Both the position numbers and the translations under genes were made by a program. From NCBI GenBank assembly GCA_002118135.1, contig BDIU01000135.1, positions 1-64,000 on the forward strand: a stretch of DNA of 64,000 bases, given 5' to 3'. The notes beneath the pieces are model-generated. The model saw only the letters and a program-made list of their open reading frames with translations. It was not told the origin of the DNA and ran no database searches. Origin of the DNA: Trebouxia sp. TZW2008 (lineage: Eukaryota > Chlorophyta > Trebouxiophyceae > Trebouxiales > Trebouxiaceae). How positions within the stretch are numbered: the stretch's first letter is position 1; every line of letters begins with the position of its first letter. Of the stretch, positions 43,985 through 55,300 are shown piece by piece.

Positions 43985-46900
43985 ATGAGTCACAACAAAA
44001 GGTGAGACATGGTGTGCATCTCGCTTTGCGCAAATGTCAAAGTATAGCATGCACATGAACGACATCTTGCGAGGTATCTGAGTTGATGTGCTTGCGTGTC
44101 TCAACAGAAGCTCTGGGCAGCCCAAGCAGAAATGGACAGTTGAGGAGGAGCAAGCGCTCAGGCTTGGCGTCAAGAGGTAGATTGAATTCTTTTGCAATTA
44201 GCAAATTGCATGTGGCTGACTGTTACACAACTCAGGGACTGTTACATCACTCATGTCCTAATTTGCAGTTATGGTGTTGGCAAGTGGCGCTTGATACAGA
44301 AGGATGATGCCTGTGGACCAGTCCTTGCAAACAGGTCCAATGTGGATCTTAAGGTACTGCTGAAAGCTATAAACCACACAGAACAAGCAGCATCAACTTG
44401 CTGCATAGATAACAATCTAAGTTCACCATGTCTTGTTTGCAACATGGTGTCATAGCTTGGATGCCTGCCACGCAGGACTGCTAGCAACCACGGCATCATA
44501 CAGATGAAAGTTTGTGGCAGCGCACATCACTAGTTGCAACAGGACCATCTCAGGATCTTTACATCATGATTGCATTCTCAGTTCATGTCACATTACTATT
44601 GCATGTATCTAGTGTGACAGGACTTGTACCACACACACTGAACAAACGTAAGCTGGAAGGTGTAATGGAGTGCTTGTGACTATTGTTATGTGGCAACAGC
44701 TTATTCTATGCTCAAGACAAGTCGTGCAACTTGAATATGGAGGCTAGGGAGCAAGCAACACCGCAGCTTACGCTGGATCATGATTGCAGTCTTGTGACAG
44801 GTTACACGACTATTGCAAGATGTGACTACAGCTTGAACTTGTTGCTCAGGACAAGTCGCGCAACTTGAATATGGAGGCTAGGGAGCAAGCAGCACTGCAG
44901 CTGACAATGGATCATGATTGCAGTCTTGTCACAGGTTACACTACTTTTGCAAGATGTGACTACAGCTTGAACTTGTTGCTCAGGACAAGTGGCGCAACAT
45001 AAATATGGACGCTAGGGAGCAAGCAACACCGCAGCTGACACTGGATCATGATTGCAGTCTTGTCACATGTTACATGACTATTGCAAGACATGACTACAGC
45101 TTGAACTTGTTGCTCAGGATAAGTGGCGCAACTTAAACATGGAGGCTAGAGAGTCAAGCAACACAGCAGCTGACACAGATGATGATCCAGACTTCAAAGT
45201 AAGCCTTGATTCAGCTGCCTGACCATTCTGCATGCATTGTTTCAGCTTGAGATGGCAGCAGAAGCGTGTCACTTGCAGCAATATGTGTTGCAAGGCTGTA
45301 CCATTTTGCTCACTAGTTGGATTGCGGTGTTCAAGTCTTCACAGCTACCCAACAATTGCCTTTGCGGCTTTATTGAATTTGCAGCATGCACATCTGCTGC
45401 ATTGGTCAAGCAAAACAGCAGCTGACATAGACGACGATCAAGACTTCAAAGTAAGCATCAGTGGATGAACATACTCTCATTTTGACACTTCCAAATGTCC
45501 ACGTATCACATATTGCCTACTAACATATTTCACAACTTGCACTGCATCCAAGTGATTCACTTTCTCAAACACCACACAAGTTGTATTGCGCATTGAGTAT
45601 TACCCATGGTGATGCACCGGTCAGCGTTGACGCTGCTGTTGGAGCATCCTGCCGGCATGATGCCAGCTAGGAAATGTACGTATCCTTTGTCTGTACCAAA
45701 AGTTTAAGCATGGCTTGCTCGGCGCAAAGTTCAATACACAGGTCATGCTGTCAGTTGCTGTGCTCATGACAATCTGGCAATCTCCCGTCTCGCAGAGTAA
45801 CATATATGTCTAGCTGTGATGTGGCAAGGTGTCAGTAAAAATGTGTTTCACGCAGCAACATCTGTTACGAGTGCAAGAAATCTGCCTCAACAATAGGGAA
45901 CCTGTATACTTGCTTTATGATTGCAGAGCATGCATACATTAGGTTTATCGAGATATGCTGTTTCCAAAATTATCCCGACAGTCGTTAAGCTGTATGTTTG
46001 CTCCTTGCTTACATAGCATGCATACCTTACATGTACCATGACATACTGTAAACAAACCATAACAGACCAAAAACCCTAAACTTGTATCCTTGCTTGCAGC
46101 AGCTTCCACCTCTGCAGCACATCATTGTTCTGGGGGCTCCTGCGATGACATCACCCCAGAACTGTGTACAAGACCTCTCTACCCTCCATACTCAGTATAA
46201 ATGGTTCAATGTAGCACAGGGTTGTACTTGGAGTCAGTTGATTGCTTCCGCACATAAGTAGTTGGGCCTGCTGAGCTTGTCTAGCATGCCTCTTGACTGA
46301 AACAACGCTTGGCACAGTTCAGGGTTGTACTGCTTTGTGCAGAAAGAAGCCAGCAAGCACAAGAGGAAGAGGCGAAGAAGCAGCAAAGGGACATCATCCA
46401 GCAGGCATGACCGAAACCAGGTGCACACCTGCATGCCACAAGTCTGCCTTCATAGTGAAAACTTGGCAAGTGTTCTGTATGTGCTCACAGAACCACAAAT
46501 TACAGACTTCAGCAACAGAAAATACAGTTTTCTGGGCTGCAGGCAGCAGAGCTCAAATGTGCAAAACACTAGTTTAGGACTAAAACAGATCTCAGCATTG
46601 GCAGCGATGCTTGACAGCAGTGAATGACCGTGTGTAATGCTCAACACGCAACATGTGGTATGCAATACGTGGCATTTGATAGTATGAGTCATTGAAATGC
46701 AGTGTAAACTGCAAAACATGCAGTACATTGGCGCCAGTAACTGAGACGCAAGTAATTTGCAGTATCAATCACTGAAAAGAAGAGTTTGGTGGTTCACTGC
46801 TTGACAGGCAGATCAGGCGCTAGCACCAGACCTGCCGCCAGAGGAACTGAGTCATGCAATGGCAGATGCAACCGAGGGTGAAGAAGTAGTCAGCAGTCCT

Positions 46901-49900
46901 CAAGAGCCCCAGCAGGAATGGCCACCTCCAGGGCCCCTTGATCTAGTCCTGCCAGACACTCATGACTCACCAGACATCTCGCCAAACTCCAAGGGTGGCC
47001 CCATGTGAGCATCGCAGCCTTGTGGCTAGCCCAGTCCATGTGTTTTTCAAGTCTCAGACTTTGCATTTTGCCCCTTCAGCATTGAATCAATCAACGCATC
47101 TTGTCATGCATCGTGGCCATATCAAGAATCCCAGCAGGGCCGACTGCCCCCAGGCCCCCTTGGTATAGTCCTGCCAGACTTGCCCAGGGCTTGTTGTCGT
47201 GAGTTGAGGCCTGAAGCGTCCTGGCTTCCTGCAGCATTTTACCCAAGTCAGTTTGTCACAAACCATGGCAGATTATCTGTAGGCATTGCTCAGTTGAGCA
47301 ACCACATGGCATAGCAGGCATATATGGGTGGCCATGTCAAGGCAAGTCTATACTGTCACTACAGATACATGAGATACTTTGCAAAGGTCTGGATGCACCT
47401 GTTTGCCTTGAGCAGGTGTCAGCTGTCAAGAATTGAGTTTCACGGAGATCTTGTGCAACGTACATCAATTGGATTGATTTGGCTCAGTTGCACCGTAATG
47501 ATAATCATCAAGCACGAGCTGATGTGGTATAACAGCCTGCCTGCCTGCTTGCAATGCATGCTGTTCAGCCTGAAGCAGGGCACACGTTTCATTGGGCTGA
47601 TCCCAAGCAGAGCAACACAATCAAGTCCTTTGAAGACCCTGGCACAGTCAGCTGCACTCCAAACACAGCAGGTTGCTGCATTAGGGCATGTGTCTTTCTA
47701 AGGCAAAGATGCCTATGTATACATGATGACAACAACAACAACACATTACACTTCCAGCATGCATTGCTGGATGTGTGCGGCACAAGTCCTGTCTACCAGA
47801 CACGCTTGTCCTGAGCATCACGATAAGGGCGTCTGATGTTCAACTGTTGAAAGTAAGACAGAAAAGTGTCATTCCAGATCTTCCCAGGTTGACCTGCAGG
47901 GTTCGATCCTATGTGTGCATGCAGAGTAGATGACATGGTGGTGGCAGCAGTCATCAGCTTGCAGGATCCTGTGGGTTCCGGAGCAGACGACATCTGTACC
48001 TGGATTGAGGTATTTGTTCATTAATTCATTCATCCGATCTGTTTACCAGGCAGGCTTTGATTTCCAGCGGCTAGGTACACACAGGCGCAATTATCTGCCT
48101 CCATGCAACCCTGTCTGAGGCTGTGCTGAACCAACAAACCTGGACATGCAGGGCAGAGGTATGGTGCCCTGACTGTCTGATGCATAGCTCATATGTCAAC
48201 ATGCAGGACTCGGTTGAACAAAGGAGTATAGCAGTTGCGGGCTGCCTCTATAGATGGAGGCTCCCGTCATGATGGCTGATGACGCAGAATTTCTGTTTGT
48301 TTGAATTCTTTCTCTTTTCCTTTAGAGCATCTGCGCAACTGCAATGACAGATGCATAGCTCCCTATACACAACATTGGTGCAGATGCTCTTTTTCTTGAT
48401 TGCAGTATTGTGTTAAATTGACAGATGTGTAGCTTCTTTGCACACATCCCTTGTGATCATGGCGATGCCATGCAGTGTTGGCAAAGGGATTGCATGCACC
48501 AAAGTTTGCCAGCCTCCTCATTTGTGGCAGCAGCTTTGCAAGCACTGTACATATGTCGCTTGTTATTAAAAGTGATCTGACAGTATGCACAGGTGTGAGC
48601 TGTTGCTGTCAGTTTGGTTAAGTATGATGACCCCTCATCATCTGCGCAGCTGGACTTGTCGCGTCTACAATTATCACCAAGGCAGCAGCTGTTGCTTGCG
48701 AACATACTAGCCATAAGCCAACACTATGTCTTGTACTTGCCTTGCCCTGTGCTTTGCCAAAAAGCAAGTCATCATGTGCAATTGACTGAGAGTTCTGCTT
48801 CAGCATTGCAATCAACAATGGCTCTGCAAGCTCATGACTGCCCTTGATTTGCAATTTAAACCACCAAAATGTTGTCATACTTTCTGATTTTTCATCAAAA
48901 AGAAAGTGTTGATTGATTGACTGATCAATACCTGTGCCCGCGCAGACGCGAGGTAGGTAAAGGTATGCCTCACCCTGTTTCTGTAGCACATAGGAGAAGA
49001 AAGTATTATGTTGATGTAATGTCGATGCTGCCTTGCCCTCAGAATCATTACCCAGCATGGGGCAGAGAGAAGGTCAAGTTAGTCATGACCCACATGGTTC
49101 AAGAAGGCTGCCTTCAATTTGTTCTCAACTGCCCTGGCCTAGTCAGATTTGCGTGAATGCTTGCTTTGCAAAACTATGACTTTGTTAAGACTGTACATGA
49201 CCCACATCATGATTGGTGCTGCCTTCAGGACCACTACCCAGCAGTGGACAGGGAGAAGGTCAAGGTGGTCATGACTCACATGGTCCAAGCAGGCCGCCTT
49301 CAACCTGTTCCCAACTGCCCTGGCCTAGTCAGGATGGGTGGTGTTGTCAGACAGCTGGTAGACCAAGAAGCGCTGCCCATGCACTTGCCTGATGACGCCT
49401 TGACTCACGAAGATGACATGCAAGACACAGTCATCAATGAAAAGGCAAGCCATAACGTCAATCAGTCCATTGATCAGCATTGTTCATGCACTTGCATGAT
49501 GACGCTTGACTCATGAAGGTCACATGAAAGAGGCAGTCGTTGATGGAAAGGCAAGCCATGACGTCAATCAACCCATGAACCGGCAGGAGCTCTTGTCTGG
49601 GTCATGGCCCCAATATGACTCATTGTCCTCCATGGTCTTCAAAGCAAGACGCAGGTGATGCTGGCTGTTGATGCTTCACTTGAATGAACCTGTGCAAAAG
49701 TCTTGTTTGTTTCATGATGTGAGCAGGATGCTGTGCCTGTGTAACATGCAAGGTGGCAAAAGCAGATGTGATCTGTTGTAGTGATACCTGCATTGTTTTC
49801 AAAACATCAGCTATGCACAGGCCCTATTGGTTTGCAGCAGCATAGCAGCCTGCCAACATGACAGTTCAACAATGCATACCTCTCATGTATGCTGCACCAC

Positions 49901-50488
49901 AAACCAGAGCTGTCCAGCTTACAGCTGAGCAGGAGCATGCTTGGAGAGCTCGTCTCTGGGGTGGACAGCTCTGTGAGCCACCTTACTGACACCTGCCGTC
50001 ATCCCAGCCACTGAAGGGCTCAAGGCATATAGACTACTTGACGGCTGCCAGTGTGATTTTTTGTGCTGAACATGTGCACACAGCTTGAATGGACTGGAGT
50101 AATGCATTTTTGTATGCAGATTGTGGCAGAGCATGCCATGTTGGCCGCCCAAGCTGTGGCTGAAGCTGAAGAGACATCCAGGAAAGCCAGTGATCTGCTA
50201 GATGCAGCCAATGCTGTAGAAGAGCTGGAACACAGTCTGCATGACAGACAGAGTAAGAACCAAATGCTTGCAATTGCCACTTTGCAAGCTTTGCATATCA
50301 GGCACAGACGAGTCAGTTCTTCAATGCATGCAATGACTGGTACGATGCAAGGCAGCTCCAGTGGTCGCACTTGCTGATGGGCCATGTCATGCATGGCTTT
50401 CTGACTGCGCAAATCATGCTCAGGACAGGTAATCACTGACATGAAGGTCTGATGTTGACTCGTTTTGTGCTTTGCAGTAGCGATATGA
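43985..50488 (+). CDS. TRB-type telomere-repeat-binding factor (single Myb histone)
   Basis: Ten phase-consistent exons, 312 residues: 43985-44001, 44108-44176, 44269-44353, 45118-45198, 46343-46420, 46808-47004, 47958-48009, 49229-49444, 50120-50252, 50478-50488. The Myb domain is at the very N-terminus: KQKWTVEEEQALRLGVK, YGVGKWRLIQ, NRSNVDLKDKWRNLNM, the last part being the telobox-type recognition helix. A basic stretch (KHKRKRRRSSKG) and an acidic/proline linker follow. A linker-histone-like H15 domain starts ADDICTWIE and continues with HYPAVDREKVKVVMTHMV and PNCPGLVR. A C-terminal coiled coil (AAQAVAEAEETSRKA) completes it. Myb-H15-coil order defines plant SMH/TRB proteins, nuclear factors that bind TTTAGGG repeats and promoter teloboxes. 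The H15 exon ends in a GC donor. Exon 7's acceptor and the last 11-base exon are the weakest calls. Confidence 0.85.
44716..45060 (+). repeat. three tandem copies of the TRB Myb recognition-helix exon
   Basis: Copies start at 44716, 44850 and 44984, before the functional exon at 45118, so the period is exactly 134 bases. They read DKSCNLNMEAREQATPQLTL, DKSRNLNMEAREQAALQLTM and DKWRNINMDAREQATPQLTL against DKWRNLNMEARESSNTAADT. The tryptophan is lost in the first two and kept in the third. All lack stops over this stretch, and the last two keep a GCTCAG acceptor. The far end of the exon with its donor is also copied once downstream (45405-45450). Confidence 0.9.
46257..46290 (+). repeat. GTTGGGCCTGCTGAGC dispersed element
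   Basis: It matches 55985-56052 (plus) and the reverse complement of 22022-22090 over TAGTTGGGCCTGCTGAGC and CTAGC. The other two copies have an ATGAATGAA-like tail; this copy does not. Unknown short repeat in a TRB intron. Confidence 0.45.
47005..47215 (+). repeat. decayed copy of the 3' part of TRB exon 6
   Basis: 47110-47180 (AATCCCAGCAGGGCCGACTG, then CTTGGTATAGTCCTGCCAGA) copies 46907-46962 of exon 6 (AGCCCCAGCAGGAATGGCCA, then CTTGATCTAGTCCTGCCAGA). It lies immediately downstream of the exon, with a frame disrupted relative to the original. Confidence 0.65.
47700..47815 (-). mobile_element. SINE-like short element, copy C
   Basis: On the minus strand it reads AGACAGGACTTGTGCCGCAC, then the perfect hairpin CCAGCA-N5-TGCTGG, then AAGTGTAATG and a (TTG)n tail. 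It is the only reversed copy and has the best stem. It lies in a TRB intron. Confidence 0.55.
48240..48322 (+). repeat. paired-hairpin dispersed repeat, copy 4
   Basis: Stem 1 is GCCTC (48244-48248) with GAGGC (48257-48261). It is followed by CTCCCGTCATGATGGCTGAT (a weaker second stem) and a T-rich tract ending TTCTTTCTCTTTTCC. It lies in a TRB intron. Confidence 0.6.
49043..49156 (+). repeat. open duplicate of the TRB H15 exon ending in a stop
   Basis: Preceded by CCCTCAG, it reads NHYPAWGREKVKLVMTHMVQ and continues in frame for 37 residues to TGA at 49154. It aligns with the functional exon from 49229 (DHYPAVDREKVKVVMTHMVQ). Used as a terminal exon, it would give a TRB isoform lacking the coiled coil. 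A partial copy of the 3' end of the real exon also lies at 49500-49580. Confidence 0.75.
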
Positions 50489-51033
50489 CACGAGTCCCTA
50501 CCTTCCTCGGCCAGGCTGTTGACCCAGGTGCACTTGTTGTCCAGCGTTGGATTCTGTCACCAATGCCAAGCCTTCGAAACGGGGTTGGAGCTCAGTTGCT
50601 GAAATGAGGCAGTCTTTTGTCAAATTATGCGAGTTGCAATATCATGCAAATGTGTCTTCATGTTGGGGGCCTTGCAGGGTGCCAAGGTAGTACTATGCCA
50701 GTCAGTCTGGGACGTTGACTGTGAATTGTGCATCAGGCTGCTACAAATTGACTCGTGTTCTGCCAGATCCGCTAGCTGATGTAGTTTTTGATCGCAATTT
50801 GTGCAACCCATTTGTGAGCTGCTTTGACTGGACACTCTTCTTCTACCACAGCTTCCCACAGATAGAAGAGGAAGTGCCGGCAGTGCTAGTCGCCCTCGTT
50901 CATGCTTTGAACGCGAAAGGGTAGGCAGCGACGTACTGCTCAGCTGTTCGTTGACTCGATCGTCGCAACTAATTCATTGCTTTGAAGCGTCGCGCTCAGC
51001 ATGCTTACGTAGTTTCTGGCACTACACGCGAGC
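50489..51033. other. TRB 3' flank and ARL1 promoter
   Basis: No exon seen. CpG-containing sequence before 51034 (GCGACGTACTG near 50929, TCGATCGTCGC near 50957) probably includes the ARL1 promoter and 5' UTR. Confidence 0.45.
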
Positions 51034-51984
51034 ATGGGGTTATGGATGTCGAAACTGTTAGCTCTTTTCGGGGAAAAGGAAGCGCGAATTCTGGTGCTGG
51101 GTCTTGACAATGCTGGCAAAACTACGATATTGTGTATGTTTTGGCATTACGCCGAATTTCTCTTGCAGGCTGTGTCAGGTGAAGGCTTTACGCTTCAACT
51201 TCTTGGCTTGCTTGCTTGCAGATAGGTTGCAGGTCGGAGAAGTGGTCTCAACAATACCGAGTAAGGAACTCCCATGATGATGACTGTTTCGCCAAGAGTG
51301 TTGTGAACATCAACTGCTGAATGAGTTGTGCTGACGCTGTGTCCATTTTGCAGCAATTGGCTTCAACGTAGAGTCTGTGACATACAAGAACATCAAGTTT
51401 CAAGTCTGGGACCTGGGCGGCCAGACTAGCATTCGGCCATACTGGAGATGCTACTACCCAAACACACAAGCAATCATATACGTAGTTGACAGTAGTGACA
51501 CAGAGCGAGTTGGCACATCTCGAGAAGAGTTTCATCAAATTCTTCAAGAAGAAGAGCTCAAAGACGCTCTTCTGCTTGTATACGCCAACAAGCAGGTTAG
51601 TTGATGCTTGCTGAGCCCCCACCTCAGCATAATGCACTTGCAGCTGCTGCACAAGTTTGGTAAAGTTGCATTTCTGCACCTCTGCTATGCCATGCAGGTT
51701 TCGACTTCAACAAGCATGAAATTCCCGTTATGCCAGCGCTGCAATCGCCCATTTGCAGCTTTCAAAATGCTGCCCTGGATAGCTCCTGGGCTGGACACTA
51801 AGCTGTTGACACTTGCGTGTAGGACTTGCCTGGTGCTCTCAGCGATGCTCAAGTTGCTGAAGGTTTGGGCTTGACAGATATCAAAAATCGGGATTGGTCC
51901 ATCTTCAAGACTTCAGCCATCAAGGGTGACGGCTTGTTTGAAGGCCTAGATTGGTTGAGCAATATGCTCAAGACGCGGCGGTGA
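51034..51984 (+). CDS. ARL1: ADP-ribosylation factor-like GTPase ARL1
   Basis: Four exons, 180 residues: 51034-51133, 51222-51260, 51354-51595, 51823-51984. All small-GTPase motifs are present: Gly2 for myristoylation ([12 protein letters not shown]), P-loop [10 protein letters not shown], switch [30 protein letters not shown] (switch II), the NKQD base-recognition motif across the last junction, and the TSA base motif (KTSAIKG). [12 protein letters not shown] identifies ARL1 and not ARF1. ARL1 works at the trans-Golgi, recruiting GRIP-domain golgins after N-myristoylation. Length equals the family norm. Splicing phases are exact and all motifs intact, making this the most secure gene in the window. 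Confidence 0.97.
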
Positions 51985-52057
51985 CAGCTATCATTACAAC
52001 TTAGGAAATTCTGTTGGCATCAAGCTGCATACAGTGGTCGTCAAGATCCAGGCAGGA

Positions 52058-52062
52058 TGTAA
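52058..52062 (+). terminator. TGTAA polyadenylation signal of ARL1
   Basis: TGTAA lies about 75 bases after the ARL1 stop codon. TGTAA is the usual polyadenylation signal in chlorophyte green algae. ARL1 and WEE1 converge here, with only 335 bases between stops. Confidence 0.55.
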
Positions 52063-52319
52063 TTGGCAGATGGCCTAATGAATGAGTGTTATTTGAAATG
52101 TGGTCCACAAATATTTTCTTGCTCCTGTCATTAAACATCTTTACTGCCCACGCAAATTTGATGGTCCCACTTGAAAATGTAAGTAATGAATGAAAGTCTA
52201 TATGTCACAGTCATAAAAGCACAAGTTTTCAGCATGCACATGCTGCATTCACCTATAGTTACACAAATGAAAAGCAGTGAGCCGCATGAACTTAATGTAA
52301 GATATGAGCTCTCTCAGAT

Positions 52320-55300
52320 TCAGCCCAATGACATGAAGCTGCAAGACCTATCCAGGTTTTCCATGTTCCGGTCGCGCCCATTCTCCTTCATACAGAAGGC
52401 ATCAGATAAGCTCAGCTGGCGAGCACTGCTACTGTCACTATCTGCTGCATCTTGACTTGGTTGCTTGCTAATGCTGCGGCTGTTCTGCCAGCTGTCAGAT
52501 GGACTGCAAAATCCCATGGCAAACGCCTGGCTCAGAGAGTCATCAGCTGGATTCCAGGAGCTTTGCACATCAGTATCACCATTTGACTGTGGCATGTGTG
52601 CTGCATACGATGTCAGTGGTTCAGACACAGACTGTCTGCTCCAATGCTGACGTTTTGGCAAATGACTTGCTGCACCCTGGTGATCACGTTGACTGGGACT
52701 CCTGCAATTCAGCATCAGCATTCAATGTAAAATGTCGCTTTTGCAAACTTGGCAGCTCACAGAGGATGCTCAAACACAGATAGAAACACCATAGGTTGAC
52801 TTGCATGCATGCACAGGCACAACAGGCAGCAGAATGGTTCAGATTGTGATTTGTGTTGTTTCCTGCAACAAGCTGGCTGTAAGGCTGATCATGCCAATGT
52901 AAAGTTGGACAATGTTAGGACTCACTGTAACTCCACATCTAGGCTTGGCTCTGGCAAGGTAACATCTTGCGATGTGTCTGTTGCACAAGCCAGGTCTGGG
53001 AAGGGCCGAATGCCGCTGCTTGACCAGCCAAAGCCTGGCTCCTCTGATGCCTGCCTCTGCATTGACCAACCCCGACATGGCACCAGCAATGTAGGCGTGC
53101 TAGACTGCAAAGCAGGCGGCGGTTGATGAAACTCCCCAGACTCAGCTGTAGAGCGTAAGCCGTGCTGTCTGTTACACCTACGTTGCCGGTCCGGTCTGAC
53201 TTGTTGATGTCTGCTCAGATGGCATGAGCCCCCAAGAGAGTGTCTCAAATCTGGGGAGTTGCATGGCAAAGGGTCTGAGTCCAGCTGAAGCATGCTGGAT
53301 GGTGAGCATGCAGCATCAAGTCCTGAGTCTTGGCGCAGTGCTGAGATGGGACCACTGCTGGAAGGCTGACAAGGCAGTGGTGAAGCCTCAGGCATGTCGG
53401 AAGGCTGGGCAAGGGGCAGGGGAGGAGGTGGGGTGATTCTGGGGGGCCTGTGGGGGGCTAGCTGGGGGTTGGAGGTGGGGGTGCCTTGCCAGTCCTGATC
53501 TGCATCAAGTCATGACAATTGTTAGCGGTATTGCCAGTGAGTCGTCCTCAACTAAGAGTGATTATGCAACTTGAGGGGCAAATGCCTGATTGTATGCCAA
53601 GCAAGAGTTGGTCATGATAGTGCCATGATCAGCGTGTAAGTAGAGGGATTTGTGCTACACATACAGGCTGCCTGGTCAATAAGCACATTGCATTGCCAGA
53701 CATCACTGATGCCTGCAAAAATGCAAATGACGGCGATTTTGTTGCAAAGAAAGACATCAAGAACTAAGCCAGGAAGGGTGTTGTGACATGTCATCAGCTT
53801 CGTGCTTGGCAGCATGGCTGATACGTGTTCATTCCTCCAACTTGGAACAATGCACGACTGTTGTGCTTTCTGAAGGACACAAGCTCAAACTTCATGAAGC
53901 AGAATGCGCTGAGATTGGGCAGCAGGCTGCTGAAGCTTACCACTCTGCAGTGTGAAAGGTGAGCTCGGCACAGATGGTGCACTGCTCAGCTTTGCCTGGA
54001 AGCTGCTGTCTGACTGAGCTGCATCTAAAGCTGTTGATGGGCGTTGTCTTGTAGGCCGCTCTGTAGAGAACTGCGCTGGGATATCAAACCTCTGCACCTG
54101 AAGTTGTGAAAGCAGATCGTTGAGCTTCAGTGACCAGTGATTCGTAAGCAAGTGTGGTCTGATCGCTATAAACCCCCCTTTATCAAGTCATGACTTCAGC
54201 AGTCTGCCAGAAAGTTGCTGACTCATGTGAATTCAATGCGGACAGGAGGATGCAGGAGCGATCTGATGTCCACAAGCAACCCTGTGTTTGGGCTGTGAAT
54301 GGACGAAATATCTAGAGCCATGTATGGCGTTTGCATCCGGAAGCATGCAAGCAGCATGGTCAAGTGTCTTTCGGCCTTGCCAGTCTTACAAAGACGGGTG
54401 GCTGCTTGTCAACCATGCCTGCACAATGCTTGGCTGTAGGCTGCGAAATGTTTATATATATATAGCCACGCCGCAGCACGCTATATACACATATATAACC
54501 ATGCAGCAGCACAATGCACAATAACATGACAATTGCTTGCATGCTCAAACACTTCTTGTGGCAAGAAGTCAGTCCATGCCCCCCATTGTTTGCATATCCT
54601 GCTCATCTGACAGCGCGTGGGTCACTGATCAAAGTACAATGCATCAAGTCAGCTTGCCAGCAGTAAGCATAATTGAAAGAGTCTGCTGGCAAAATTGGCA
54701 AATTGCTGGGCTAAGTCTGCACCTCTGTCACTTATGCCATTCACATGACTGGCATTGCCTGCATGACTGAAAAGGATGCTGGATTTGTAGTATAGGTGTT
54801 GTTACCTGAGCTATCAGCTCTTGCGCGCTTGGGCGAGCGGCTTTGTCTGGCTGCAGCATGCACTGCAAGGTCCATTGCAGTACAGCTGATCTGCCTTTCA
54901 GAGCCATGCTGCCCATCTCATGCTCTTGCCCATCTCTGGGCAGCGTCTCACCTGCAACAGACCATACATTAGTTTTTGCGACGACAGGGTATCTTTGACG
55001 GCATCTATGCTGTGATTTGCAGCCCTGCATTTGCGTCAGACACATGGTCTCAGCTGATCGGCATCACATTTGCTATCAGTTGATGCTGCAGAGCAGACCA
55101 GGCTATCAGTTGATGCCGCAGAGCAGACCAGACTCATGCAGACACAAGCAGGTGCCATCTTGCAAAACAGGACTGTTTTGTACATCCTAAGCAAGACCAT
55201 CCGCGCAATCGGCAGATGACAGAGAACCTGTTTCATCAGCAGCCCTGGTCCATTGCAAGTGCACTGCACAGACACGTCTGGACTGTTGCTCAGAGTTAGG

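Noticed and set aside
44716..45198. Regular repeats with unique spacers, CRISPR-like at first sight
   Set aside because: Units are protein-coding exon copies at a 134-base period in an intron-bearing eukaryotic gene, so not a CRISPR array.
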